Assembly (NCBI RefSeq): GCF_900016645.1
Contig: NZ_CDGJ01000104.1
Strand: one strand, 5' to 3'
Origin: Acididesulfobacillus acetoxydans
GTDB taxonomy: Bacteria; Bacillota; Desulfitobacteriia; Desulfitobacteriales; Desulfitobacteriaceae
DNA length: 64,000 nt
In this document: piece by piece, positions 35,117 to 43,284 of the stretch
Position numbering within the stretch: the first letter of the stretch is position 1
Layout of the letters: every line of letters starts with the position of its first letter
Notes under the pieces: model-generated
Seen by the model: only the letters and a program-made list of their open reading frames with translations
The model's database searches: none
What the model was told of the DNA's origin: nothing
Translations under genes and position numbers: made by a program

Positions 35117-36463
35117 TTACGATTCTAAGAGCGCTCCGCGGCGTTCTTTTAAAAAAATGGTTGCGATAATCGGTATAATCAGGAAAAAGGCGAATAATCC
35201 AAAGATGCCGCTAAAGCCAAATGCCGTTAAAACCGCACCGACTAAGAAAGGCCCAACAACTCCTCCGACATGACCCACGGCTGACGCAAAGCCTTGGCCC
35301 GAGGCTCTGACATTAGTGGGATATTGCTCCGGGGTGAAAGTATAAAGCACTGCAAACAATCCGTTAAGGAGAAACGAAATGAGCCCGCCAAACATCAATA
35401 CACCCGCCGGGGTATTAACCCGCGAAAATAGATAAGAAGAAATCCCCGCAAGAAGAAAGAATACAACGATTATATATTTCCGGCCTAATTTTGTATCCTG
35501 TAAAAACGCGGCAACGATGCCCCCTACCAGAGCCGCAATGTTGATTAGAAGGGAATATTCTAATGACTTCACCACGCTAAAGCCATGCTTAACCAAAAGC
35601 TCGGGTAACCAGACAAGAAAGCCATAATAAACCAATTCGATGAAAAACCAGATGATCCATAGCATAGCCGTGCGATGGGCATACTTAGTCCAAAGAGCAC
35701 CCAAGGAAGCTTTCTGACCCGAAGTAGCTACAGTACCTTGCGGACTTCCCTGATCTTTCTTCGCAACCGTACCCGTGCTCGAATCTGCCGCATGGGCGTA
35801 CTTTTCAAAGTCACGAACGATTTGTTCCGCTTCCTCCTCCCGACCCTTTTTGAGAAGCCATAGGGGCGACTCAGGCAAATAGTTCCGAATGAGCATTACA
35901 TATAGGGCCGGCAGCCCGGCTACAACCAAAGCGTATCTCCAGCCATTGACAGAGATTGGAATCAAGACTAAACCAATCAATGAAGCAATGATCATGCCAA
36001 TCGTGTAGAAAGTATCTGATATACCCATGAATCTGCCGCGATACCGGGGCTGAAAAAGTTCCGCCAGGTACGGAGTGACAATTGCACTCTCTCCGCCGAC
36101 CCCAATACCCGTAATAAACCGTAGCACCCCAAAGCTCAATGTATTCCAGGTGAAAGCAGCCAGTATGGTAAAGACCGTAAATACCAAGAGTGTATACTGC
36201 ATAACAAATTTACGTCCGTATCGGTCACCGATCCATCCTGCCAAGGCTACCCCGATCACGTATCCGGCTAGCGCGGTACTTCCGATCGTTCCAGCTTCTT
36301 GATTGGTCATGTGAAACACCTTGGTTATAGCTACAAGAATGGCACCGACTATGGTCAGATCAAGACCTTCGAAGAAAAAGCCAAGAGAAGCCAGCCACCA
36401 AACTTTATAGTGCTTCTTGGTTAGGGGTAAAGTTGCCAACCGTTCGGCAACATTTTCAGTCAT
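35117..36463 (-). CDS. MFS transporter, sugar/aromatic acid porter type
   Basis: The 448-residue major facilitator has 12 predicted membrane helices. The conserved loop GWIGDRYGRKFVM (between helices 2 and 3), PYLAELFQPRYRGRFMG (loop 4-5) and YTFTPEQYPTNVRASGQG (loop 10-11) place it with the metabolite:proton symporters that include sugar, niacin and aromatic-acid carriers. A long charged central loop lies near residues 215-255. Its position between the deacylase and the M20 hydrolase suggests that it imports the acylated amino acid or dipeptide they process. The substrate cannot be read from the sequence. Confidence 0.85.
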   Translation of the reverse strand: MTENVAERLATLPLTKKHYKVWWLASLGFFFEGLDLTIVGAILVAITKVFHMTNQEAGTIGSTALAGYVIGVALAGWIGDRYGRKFVMQYTLLVFTVFTILAAFTWNTLSFGVLRFITGIGVGGESAIVTPYLAELFQPRYRGRFMGISDTFYTIGMIIASLIGLVLIPISVNGWRYALVVAGLPALYVMLIRNYLPESPLWLLKKGREEEAEQIVRDFEKYAHAADSSTGTVAKKDQGSPQGTVATSGQKASLGALWTKYAHRTAMLWIIWFFIELVYYGFLVWLPELLVKHGFSVVKSLEYSLLINIAALVGGIVAAFLQDTKLGRKYIIVVFFLLAGISSYLFSRVNTPAGVLMFGGLISFLLNGLFAVLYTFTPEQYPTNVRASGQGFASAVGHVGGVVGPFLVGAVLTAFGFSGIFGLFAFFLIIPIIATIFLKERRGALLES

Positions 36464-36594
36464 TAAAACCGTCCTCCTTTGTCTGTCAACTAAGTTGGGG
36501 CATGTATCATGCCTTAATTAAGCAACACTATCGCTTTGCTCGGACAATACCCCCCTTTTTAAACGATTTGAGCCCGACATCCTCGGCAATATCC

Positions 36595-37803
36595 TTAAGC
36601 ATCACCCGCCGGTTCCAATACCGATTTAAGAATACCATAATAGGCTTCAACCGCTTTTAATACTTGCTCAATCTCAATGTACTCATCAACGGTATGGGCC
36701 AAGTCCTCCCGCGAAGGTCCGACGCCGATGGTTTTGATGCCGGCTTCACCCGCGTAGTAACTGCCATTGGTACAGAACGAGTAATGAGACAACCTGGGGC
36801 TCAATCCTGCTTCCTTCATTCCGCGGAGAGCCATCTGAACAAATTCATCCTGTGTTTCCATCAGCCATCCCGGAAAAAACCTTTCCCCTTCGATCGGCCT
36901 CCCTGTATAACAAGTTTCGTGACCGATTGCATAATTAGCGTGCGCGTCTAAGTCGGGATCCAAGGAACGCATTTCTTGAACCAGATCATGCACCGGCTGT
37001 AACACCGACTTCTTGTCCTCGCCCACCAGAAGTCTTCGGTCAAATGTCACCCGGCAGTAATCCGGAACTACTGACGAGCCCGGGTATGGGGATGATTTGA
37101 TATCGGTCAATTCCATGATACCCGGTCCCAGTATTTCGTGCTGTGGAACGCGAAGCTTGCGAATTTGCTCGACTAACTTCGTCATCTTGTAGACGGCGTT
37201 GATTCCGGCCTCTGGATTTGCCGAGTGGGCGGGCTTACCATATGTTTCGATGACAATTTCCGCCCTGCCCCTCTGCCCAATGTTCAAGTTGAGCTCCGAA
37301 GCTTCGCCAATCACGACATAGTCAGGACGTAGCTTTTCGCCAATCTGGCGGGAGGCAATTCCCTCAAAACACTCCTCTTGCACTACGCCCGCAACGCAGA
37401 TTTCGCCCTTGAAGTTTCGCTTCGTGTCGCTGGCAAAAAAGGCAGCCGCCGCGAGCATGGCCGCCAGTGCACCTTTCATATCGGAAGCGCCCCGCCCGAA
37501 AATTTTGCCGTCATGAATAACCCCACTAAACGGACCATACTTCCACTTTGTGGCATCCGGAACGGGGACTACGTCCAAATGGCCATCAAACAAGATACTC
37601 TTACCGCGACGGCGGCCTTTGATTATTCCGACAATGCTCCCGTACTCATCAATAAAAACATCGTCATAGCCTAGTTCAATGGCTATCAGCCTAACCTTAT
37701 CCGCGATTGCAGACTCTGCCCCGGAATAGCTCTGGACCCGAATAAGTTCTTGGCAAAGATTAACGACGTCACGCCTTCGCCCTTCCGCTAACATGGACAA
37801 CAC
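36595..37803 (-). CDS. M20-family hydrolase, YgeY-like
   Basis: The protein is about 402 residues, of the M20/ArgE/DapE metallohydrolase family. Metal ligands are visible in ILFDGHLDVVPVPD and GRGASDMKGALAAMLA, the catalytic Glu in VVQEECFEGIA, and the dimerisation domain contains YGKPAHSANPEAGINAVYK. The overall pattern is closest to the YgeY family linked to selenium-dependent purine-type degradation clusters in other bacteria. The substrate is unproven; it might hydrolyse an N-carbamoyl or N-acyl amino acid. In-frame starts are TTG 37806, GTG 37803 and ATG 37794; AAAGGGG favours the GTG. It may form an operon with the downstream MFS and deacylase genes. Confidence 0.8.
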   Translation of the reverse strand: MLSMLAEGRRRDVVNLCQELIRVQSYSGAESAIADKVRLIAIELGYDDVFIDEYGSIVGIIKGRRRGKSILFDGHLDVVPVPDATKWKYGPFSGVIHDGKIFGRGASDMKGALAAMLAAAAFFASDTKRNFKGEICVAGVVQEECFEGIASRQIGEKLRPDYVVIGEASELNLNIGQRGRAEIVIETYGKPAHSANPEAGINAVYKMTKLVEQIRKLRVPQHEILGPGIMELTDIKSSPYPGSSVVPDYCRVTFDRRLLVGEDKKSVLQPVHDLVQEMRSLDPDLDAHANYAIGHETCYTGRPIEGERFFPGWLMETQDEFVQMALRGMKEAGLSPRLSHYSFCTNGSYYAGEAGIKTIGVGPSREDLAHTVDEYIEIEQVLKAVEAYYGILKSVLEPAGDA

Positions 37804-38031
37804 CAATACCCCTTTCTTTTATCATGCCCTTAGTTTGGCTTTTAATTACGCAGAGTATTGATTTTCCTAACGACCGTTCTCCGTAGCATCAACTAACAAA
37901 ATATGGACAAATGCTATTTGTCCCGGAAATAGAAGTCGATTCTATTGAACATCGTTGGGCTGCTCCGCATGGCCGGTGATCGACATAGCCCAGAACTCAA
38001 TTAAGTCCTTTAAGAGCCACGACCGATAAAT
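37804..38031. other. intergenic region with a possible short C-terminal remnant
   Basis: The minus strand from about 38030 to a stop at 37942 reads EIYRSWLLKDLIEFWAMSIT then GHAEQPNDVQ, which looks like the last 30 residues of a lost protein. I cannot name it. The rest of the interval shows nothing. Confidence 0.3.
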
Positions 38032-38059
38032 TTCCCCTCCACGAGAGGGGAATTTTTTT
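38032..38059 (+). terminator. rho-independent terminator-like hairpin
   Basis: TTCCCCTC and GAGGGGAA form a perfect 8-bp stem with a 5-base loop, followed by seven T residues on the plus strand. It is a textbook intrinsic terminator, but no plus-strand gene precedes it. It may belong to a lost gene or to the element that truncated the M24 peptidase gene. Confidence 0.75.
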
Positions 38060-38088
38060 GCGAAAAATAGGTTGCTGTCTCTCATCGT

Positions 38089-38706
38089 TCAGAAACCTCT
38101 GAAGACCTGCATCCTAAAGGAACAACCGCCGGAGCCGGCTTTTAGCATTGCGTACTCGGCCTCGGCCAAGACGTCAACTTCACTTACTCCTGGCTTTACA
38201 GCCTGGATGGCCGCAGTCATTCCTTTTCCCACAATTTGGGGAGCCCTAGTGACCATCTCCACTTCATAAGCCGACTTGACGGAACGTAGCCGGTAAATCA
38301 GTTCGGTGGCATTCACAAAATTCTCCTCGGGAAAGACGTGGCGCAGACCATCATAGACTGCAAATTCCACAAAATATTTCTCAAACCCGATGCGAGGCTT
38401 GGTTAAATTATATTCTTTTATGACTTCAATCGTCTTAGTTACCAAATCCTGTGCCGGAAAGACGTAACCTTTGATATGGGGAATTCCTGTATTGGCCTTT
38501 AGATACTCCACATCCAGCCAAAGCGTAACTGCGGTGGCCTGCCCTTCTTTAGGAATAATCAAAGCCATGCATTCCAATTGGGTGCTGCCGGTAAAGTAAA
38601 TAAGATTTTCCCTGCCAACGATAAGCAGCATATCGAGTTCAGCGGCCAGGATCTCAGCCTGGGCCCGTCTAATCCGGCCCGATGTCTCTATTTTAAGATC
38701 GAACAC
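38089..38706 (-). pseudogene. M24 peptidase/creatinase-family gene, 3'-truncated
   Basis: The reading frame begins normally and encodes the creatinase N-terminal domain: LIVGRENLIYFTGSTQLECM, TLWLDVEYLKANTGIPHIKG. It then gives the first part of the pita-bread catalytic domain (LRSVKSAYEVEMVTRAPQIV, AIQAVKPGVSEVDVLAEAE). It stops at residue 205 just after AGSGGCSFRMQVFRGF, before any of the five metal ligands. A normal Xaa-Pro dipeptidase-like protein would have about 370-390 residues. The break is near the isolated terminator hairpin. Confidence 0.75.
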
Positions 38707-38840
38707 GCTCTCTTCCCCTTGCCATGGTTTTGCAAACTATCAGGGCAGGATGATATATATAGGAGCAGCGGGCGACAATGCCGCTCGCTCAACCCTGCGC
38801 AATCCACAGGGTAATTTCGTCTCTGTTTCCCTCAGTTGAT

Positions 38841-39167
38841 TGCCCAATCCTGTTCTTGACCCAGAGAGGGCCTTACAAAGGGATGCAAAGCACCAACATT
38901 TGGAGGGTGGCGGCTCGAATCATGGAGGAGGCGAGCATACGACGATCGAAGGGGGACAGAAAAGGTTTCCATATCTTCCGTCACCATCTTGCGACAACCC
39001 TTTTGAGCAACGGGGTACCCCAAGCAGTGATCAGTGACACACTCGGACATACTGCTCCTGGATCGGTGGAGGCCTACCTCTCGGCAGATTTCGTCCATCT
39101 CAAGGAATACGCCCTTAGTACAGCCTGTTTTCCAGTGTCCGAGGGGGTGTTCGCCGAACCATTTTAA
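38841..39167 (+). pseudogene. tyrosine recombinase (integrase) C-terminal fragment
   Basis: The frame encodes LFLTQRGPYKGMQSTNIWRV, HIFRHHLATTLLSNGVPQAV, ISDTLGHTAPGSVEAYLS and ends soon after. The HxxR box, the LGH box and the catalytic Tyr of the tyrosine recombinase catalytic domain are present. The first catalytic Arg region and the DNA-binding domain are absent. It lies directly upstream of the truncated M24 gene and next to the transporter end, so a mobile element has probably reshaped this junction. Confidence 0.75.
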
Positions 39168-39174
39168 CCTTGTT

Positions 39175-40428
39175 TCAGGCTGCTTCACCGGTAGACACAG
39201 GCGGTTTGCTGAAATTGAAATCACCGCGTTCGGCTAGCAAAGAAGTAACCACACCCAGAATAATAGACCAGAGCGGTGCGCCGATATTCAGGACGGTAAG
39301 GTTTGTAATTGCCACAAAGAACGCCACCAAGGCCCCATACCGAAATTTCCCGTTAAATGCACCTTTAAAAGCGCTGGCAAAGACTTCGAACATAGCCAAG
39401 CCGGCCAAAACCGCCGTAAATTGTGGCGGCACCATTTTTACGGATTCCACAACAACCTTGGCCAGCAAGCCGAAAACAAACCAGAATACCCCTTCAAAGA
39501 AGGCTGCGATGAAACGGTATTCTTTCTTCTCACCGGCCGCCGAACTGGAGCAAATAGCGGTACTCGGCCCCGCATGAACCGCCGAATGTCCGCCAAAAAC
39601 CGAGTTAATAACTGACACAATGCTTGGGACTAGGTACATGGCATTGATCGGCGGCTCATAGTTTTCAGCCATTAACACACCAACTGCTTGTATATTTTGC
39701 ACACCGATCACCAAGAAAAAGAGTGGGACGCTGATATCCAAGATCGCCCGCAAGCTAAACGCTGGGGCCACGAAAACCGGTGACGCGATTTCCCAGGTGA
39801 AAGGGACGGGTTTAATATCCTTATAGAAAATCAGCATAATTACGCCAACCACGATAGCAACGATGATAGGTGGAACTTTCTGAGAAAAACTTCTAAAAGT
39901 CATAACCAAGAAAAAAGCTGCCAGCATTACACCGTAAATTTGCGGAGTCTGTAAAGTTGCGGTTAACATGTTCGTTCCAAAGCTCAACAAGACCCCACCC
40001 ACCATGCCTAACATTATCGGAACTGGAATGTGTTCGACAACCTTTTTAATTACCCCAGTCAACGTCAGGATCATCGCTACCAAAGCTACAACGATATAAG
40101 CACCTATAACTTGATTGAAAGCAAAATGAGGAATCATCTTGCCGAGCATCACTGCACCTGGGATACTAAAAGCCACGACCGAAGGTATACGATAGCGCAA
40201 AGCCATGAACATTGTGGACAAGCCGCCGAATACATAAATTGCTAACAACCAGGATACAGCCTGGGCATCACTCAAACCGCCTTGTTTTGCAGCATTCATA
40301 ACAATCATTCCCGGCCCCATGGTGCTGAAAAGCATTGCAACAAAGCCTGTGGCTATCGGAGCAGCGCTTATGTTTTTTCCCAATATTTTCAAACTCCCAC
40401 CAAGATTATAACCTTTTTCGATTAACAA
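39175..40428 (-). CDS. BenE-family transporter
   Basis: The 417-residue membrane protein has about 11-12 hydrophobic helices and resembles the benzoate:proton symporter BenE. Signatures include SWLLAIYVFGGLSTMFMALR, IPSVVAFSIPGAVMLG, HIPVPIMLGMVGGVLLSFG and GGHSAVHAGPSTAICSSSAA, with the conserved small-residue loop facing the substrate. BenE family members carry benzoate or related carboxylates. In this window it lies upstream of the hydratase-aldolase operon's end, on the same strand but separated by more than 800 bases and a transposase remnant, so cotranscription is unlikely. Translation probably starts at a TTG (40428), since GGAGGCGA is correctly spaced and no ATG fits. Confidence 0.8.
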   Translation of the reverse strand: MLIEKGYNLGGSLKILGKNISAAPIATGFVAMLFSTMGPGMIVMNAAKQGGLSDAQAVSWLLAIYVFGGLSTMFMALRYRIPSVVAFSIPGAVMLGKMIPHFAFNQVIGAYIVVALVAMILTLTGVIKKVVEHIPVPIMLGMVGGVLLSFGTNMLTATLQTPQIYGVMLAAFFLVMTFRSFSQKVPPIIVAIVVGVIMLIFYKDIKPVPFTWEIASPVFVAPAFSLRAILDISVPLFFLVIGVQNIQAVGVLMAENYEPPINAMYLVPSIVSVINSVFGGHSAVHAGPSTAICSSSAAGEKKEYRFIAAFFEGVFWFVFGLLAKVVVESVKMVPPQFTAVLAGLAMFEVFASAFKGAFNGKFRYGALVAFFVAITNLTVLNIGAPLWSIILGVVTSLLAERGDFNFSKPPVSTGEAA

Positions 40429-40889
40429 GAAATCGCCTCCTTAATCCTATAGTAGCCTCTCTCTATTCGCCGGGTCGGATGGCACAAGGCTTAGCATTGA
40501 ACCATTTGATATGGATTCCCTCCTACTTTCCGGTAGGTAATTTCTTTATGGGGTAGTCTAATTAGTGCCAGCGCTATAGTATAGTTATGCATCAAAATAT
40601 ATTTATCGCATGATGTATTTGCTGAGTATAGCAGGCGGCAAACTGTGACCTTGGAAGCTCTAAAATGGATATAGAAACCTCTGCTGTAATCAATGTATAA
40701 TTATACATTGATTACACGAACTGGCACTACCCAACAACCCCACTTTAATTTTTGTGAGCTTCCCACTGGAAGTTCACTCCGAAAATGATATTGCGAATCC
40801 TGTCTAAAGCACCTGACTTTTGAGAATCACGCCCATAACCGCGACGAAAGGAACTATTTTCCTTTACGACAAAACTAGGGGCGATTTGC
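40429..40889. other. regulatory/intergenic region with a large palindrome
   Basis: No gene was found in about 460 bases. The region contains a 32-bp perfect palindrome. It also has a pair of inverted related sequences (GGGTAGTCTAATTAGTGCCAG near 40551 and CTGGCACTACCC near 40721) which differ by a short insertion. Together they could be a regulator-bound promoter of the BenE-type gene or the ends of a small non-autonomous element. Confidence 0.5.
40685..40716. promoter_or_regulatory. 32-bp perfect palindrome
   Basis: TGTAATCAATGTATAA is followed directly by its exact reverse complement, with no loop, so this is suited to a dimeric or tetrameric DNA-binding protein rather than an RNA hairpin. 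The ATGTATAATTATACAT core resembles GntR-type operators. It lies about 260 bases upstream of the BenE-type start. The regulator is not identified. Confidence 0.8.
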
Positions 40890-41245
40890 TTGAAACCTGT
40901 TTTGATTCCGCATGCGGCCTATCAGGATTCCGTAATCGAACATCTTCGACGTCATTATTCCGATGGGACCTTCGTCATCGCGAACGCTGACTGGCGTTGG
41001 GTTGCCCAGTTCTGGATGACCGATTTGTATCACATCGCGACGCTGCTTCAGAACAGCTATGGTGCTAAAGGCCCGGAGCCTCGTGATCCGGCTTCCATGC
41101 TCCGATCGTATTTTCTCTTTCTCATGACGATGCCAGAAATCGGCGTTACTGAGTAGATTGATGAGACAATGCGGGTTCCTCCTTACGCCATCCTTAGTGG
41201 CTTCGAACCCGAGGATATTCGGGGTGTCGGTACTTTCTACGACTA
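40890..41245 (+). mobile_element. transposase N-terminal remnant with an in-frame amber codon
   Basis: The plus strand encodes HAAYQDSVIEHLRRHYSDGT, PEPRDPASMLRSYFLFLMT and, after a TAG at 41154-41156, RVPPYAILSGFEPEDIRGVG. These are typical of the N-terminal part of an insertion-sequence transposase (DPASMLRSYLLF and YAILSGFEP segments). The amber codon stands where Trp would be expected, so a single base change broke the gene. The frame is lost at about 41245, exactly where the LarA-like gene ends on the other strand. Most of the transposase is missing. Confidence 0.65.
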
Positions 41246-42664
41246 TAATCTCACACCGCGTTGCCTCAGCCATTTTGGCAGCAATGTTTCCTCCACTCGC
41301 TCACTGACTTCCGGTGCTTTCTTTAATAAGAGCTCTGCCAACGGCTCACTGACATTAATTCCGCCCATCGCGCCGTCAAACACAATCACCTTCCGTGTTC
41401 CGCTAGCCTTATAGGCAAATTCCATCGCATCTTCTGTACTTTCAGATACCACCGCATGTTTCATATAATTAAGATTTTGCGGATCGCGGTTAAAGAGTTC
41501 AGCCTGTTCCTGACCCACCACAACTGTCGGAATATGCTCAGTGAAAAAAGCGCAAGGATACCCCGTCCAAGCATAATTATGCACAGTCATCTTGATCGCT
41601 TTATTCATTGGCGGGATTTCATCCAGCAAAGGTCTGCCCAGTTTGCCATAAAAAGACTCCGTGTACCAGGTATAGGCCGGCAGAGGCAGTTCTAAATCAT
41701 AGAGATCGGTGTTCGCGCCGGCGAAGTTGGCATAAATAACCCCGGCAGAGAATACATAGACAGCTGGAGCCGGAAAATCCAGGGCAGCGATACACTCGTC
41801 AATTTCCCCGAGCAAAGTCATCATCTTGCCGTAGTAACGGCAGCCAATTTCTGTCACCCTGTCGTTCAAGGCGTAGAGATTGCTGTCCACATCCACGCCC
41901 ACGATGCCGTTGGGGGCCATGGTCAGGAAAGCGGCAAAAGCAAACTTACTCTGTACAAACGGGGAATCAAAGATCGCCCGTGCTGTAAAATTGGCCGCCC
42001 GTGGCCCCAGATTCTGATGGTAAGTAGAGCGGGTTTCGATACGGGCATAGGACATCCCGAACGGTTTCACTGCCCGGTCAACTTGACGATGAAAATGGAC
42101 TTCCCGCACATCGCTGTTATGGGCATGAATGATCCAATCCGCATCATAAACCTTCTTGATGCCGTAAAGCGTGCCAATTTCCGTCTCAATGGCGATCCCC
42201 TGATCAATGGGGGCTACTCCAATCGCCTTACCGTTAAAGTCTTTATCCAAGCCATAACGTTTGATGTACTCCTCCGTTTCCCGAAAGCGTAAGCCCACCC
42301 CGGCCCGTAGCCGAATGTTATGACAGCCTGTTCTTGCCTCAACGACATCTCTAATGGTCCTTAGCAGTTCGGCATAAGGCTCACCGCCCAACAAGGTAAA
42401 CCCGTGATGGGAAGCTAAAATGTTCACTGAATGTTCAGGTTTAATTTTGCTCATATCGACCTTTTGTAAAGCAGCGACAGACGCTTTGCGGATAGCATCT
42501 AATCCTTCTGAGCTGGGATAAATTACTTCCGGCAGATCCGGAAAAAGTTCTTTCAACAAAACGGAGGTCATCCTAGGAAGTTCACTGACCCGGGTTTTCA
42601 CCAATTCCGGTTCAATCCCGTATTGGGAAGCGCGCGGCGGTATGGGGACTAAAGGAGAATGCAT
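41243..42664 (-). CDS. lactate racemase (LarA)-like protein with nickel-pincer residues
   Basis: The 473-residue protein is related to LarA. Alignment by eye to Lactobacillus plantarum LarA: RIRILVATGFHRPSTHEELV corresponds to NIRLRAGVGLRFRETEEYIK, and the C-terminal TLDEAMEKAYA to STEDAMEFAYK. The cofactor region keeps exact spacing: LarA His174, Lys184 and His200 correspond to His190, Lys200 and His216 (EVHFHRQVDRAVKPF through TRSTYH). In LarA that Lys carries the nickel-pincer nucleotide and His200 binds nickel. The other catalytic His (108) is not conserved. It probably isomerises or oxidises a hydroxy acid, but the substrate is unknown. It overlaps the ferredoxin gene by one base and is the last gene of the IclR-headed operon. 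LarB, LarC and LarE are not in the window. Confidence 0.7.
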   Translation of the reverse strand: MHSPLVPIPPRASQYGIEPELVKTRVSELPRMTSVLLKELFPDLPEVIYPSSEGLDAIRKASVAALQKVDMSKIKPEHSVNILASHHGFTLLGGEPYAELLRTIRDVVEARTGCHNIRLRAGVGLRFRETEEYIKRYGLDKDFNGKAIGVAPIDQGIAIETEIGTLYGIKKVYDADWIIHAHNSDVREVHFHRQVDRAVKPFGMSYARIETRSTYHQNLGPRAANFTARAIFDSPFVQSKFAFAAFLTMAPNGIVGVDVDSNLYALNDRVTEIGCRYYGKMMTLLGEIDECIAALDFPAPAVYVFSAGVIYANFAGANTDLYDLELPLPAYTWYTESFYGKLGRPLLDEIPPMNKAIKMTVHNYAWTGYPCAFFTEHIPTVVVGQEQAELFNRDPQNLNYMKHAVVSESTEDAMEFAYKASGTRKVIVFDGAMGGINVSEPLAELLLKKAPEVSERVEETLLPKWLRQRGVRL

Positions 42665-43284
42665 TAGGTATCACTCCTTCCTTGCAGAGGTGCTTCGACA
42701 ATCCGGTTTAAAAGCTCAATATCCTCGTCGAAGTAAAATCCGCGGCTGGCATACTTCTGCTTCACCTCTTCCGGGATTTCCCAGACCGTAACCGTTTTGC
42801 CATACCACTGCCATCCGTCCTTGGGCCGCCGCGGTTCGATACCTGCAGCGGCCAGCAAACGAAGCAAGGGCTGGATGCATTCCACTTTGCATCCGGTGCG
42901 TACCCCCGTTAAGTAAGAAAGCTCCTCCGGCGACTCGGCCCCTTGCAAGATGGCCGCCGCCACTTCTTCTGCCCGGGTCGCCGTGCAGTAACAAATCAGT
43001 TGTTCCGGGTTAAATTTTGCCTTCGTGCACAATTCTTCTATTTGGGTATAATCAACAGCACTGACATCCACTTTTACGAAGACTGGCTGCTCCCTTTTGA
43101 CCATGGATATTGCATACTCAGGACAGCGCTGTTCGCATGCGGCACAACCCCGGCAACGTCCATTGTCAATGACGGCCATGCGATTCTCCATTTTAATTGC
43201 TACGACAGGGCAAACAAATTCGCAAATTCTGCAGCCGCGACACTTGTCTTGTTCCACCACAGCCAATAGATTAACGACCTTCAT
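42664..43284 (-). CDS. ferredoxin-type protein with two 4Fe-4S motifs and a BFD-like domain
   Basis: The protein is about 206 residues. Residues 1-75 carry two 4Fe-4S motifs (CRGCRICEFVCPVVAIKM and CRGCAACEQRCPEYAISM). A later domain has ICYCTATRAEEVAAAILQGA followed about 25 residues on by TGVRTGCKVEC, the four-cysteine pattern of BFD-like [2Fe-2S] domains. The C-terminus (GWQWYGKTVTVWEIPEEVKQ) is unassigned. Such a protein would move electrons, most likely to or from the LarA-like partner whose gene overlaps by one base. The start at 43284 has a perfect AAAGGAGG and overlaps the aldolase end by 14 bases. Confidence 0.8.
   Translation of the reverse strand: MKVVNLLAVVEQDKCRGCRICEFVCPVVAIKMENRMAVIDNGRCRGCAACEQRCPEYAISMVKREQPVFVKVDVSAVDYTQIEELCTKAKFNPEQLICYCTATRAEEVAAAILQGAESPEELSYLTGVRTGCKVECIQPLLRLLAAAGIEPRRPKDGWQWYGKTVTVWEIPEEVKQKYASRGFYFDEDIELLNRIVEAPLQGRSDT

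Noticed and set aside
39175..40428. Second NCS2 uracil/xanthine permease
   Set aside because: The SIPGAVMLG and GGHSAVHAGPSTAICSS segments fit BenE rather than the NCS2 signature seen in the 9.2-kb permease.
40450..40520. Sigma-54 promoter upstream of the BenE-type gene
   Set aside because: TGGCAC followed by TTAGCA is present, but the GG to GC spacing is one base too long and there is no sigma-54 activator gene.
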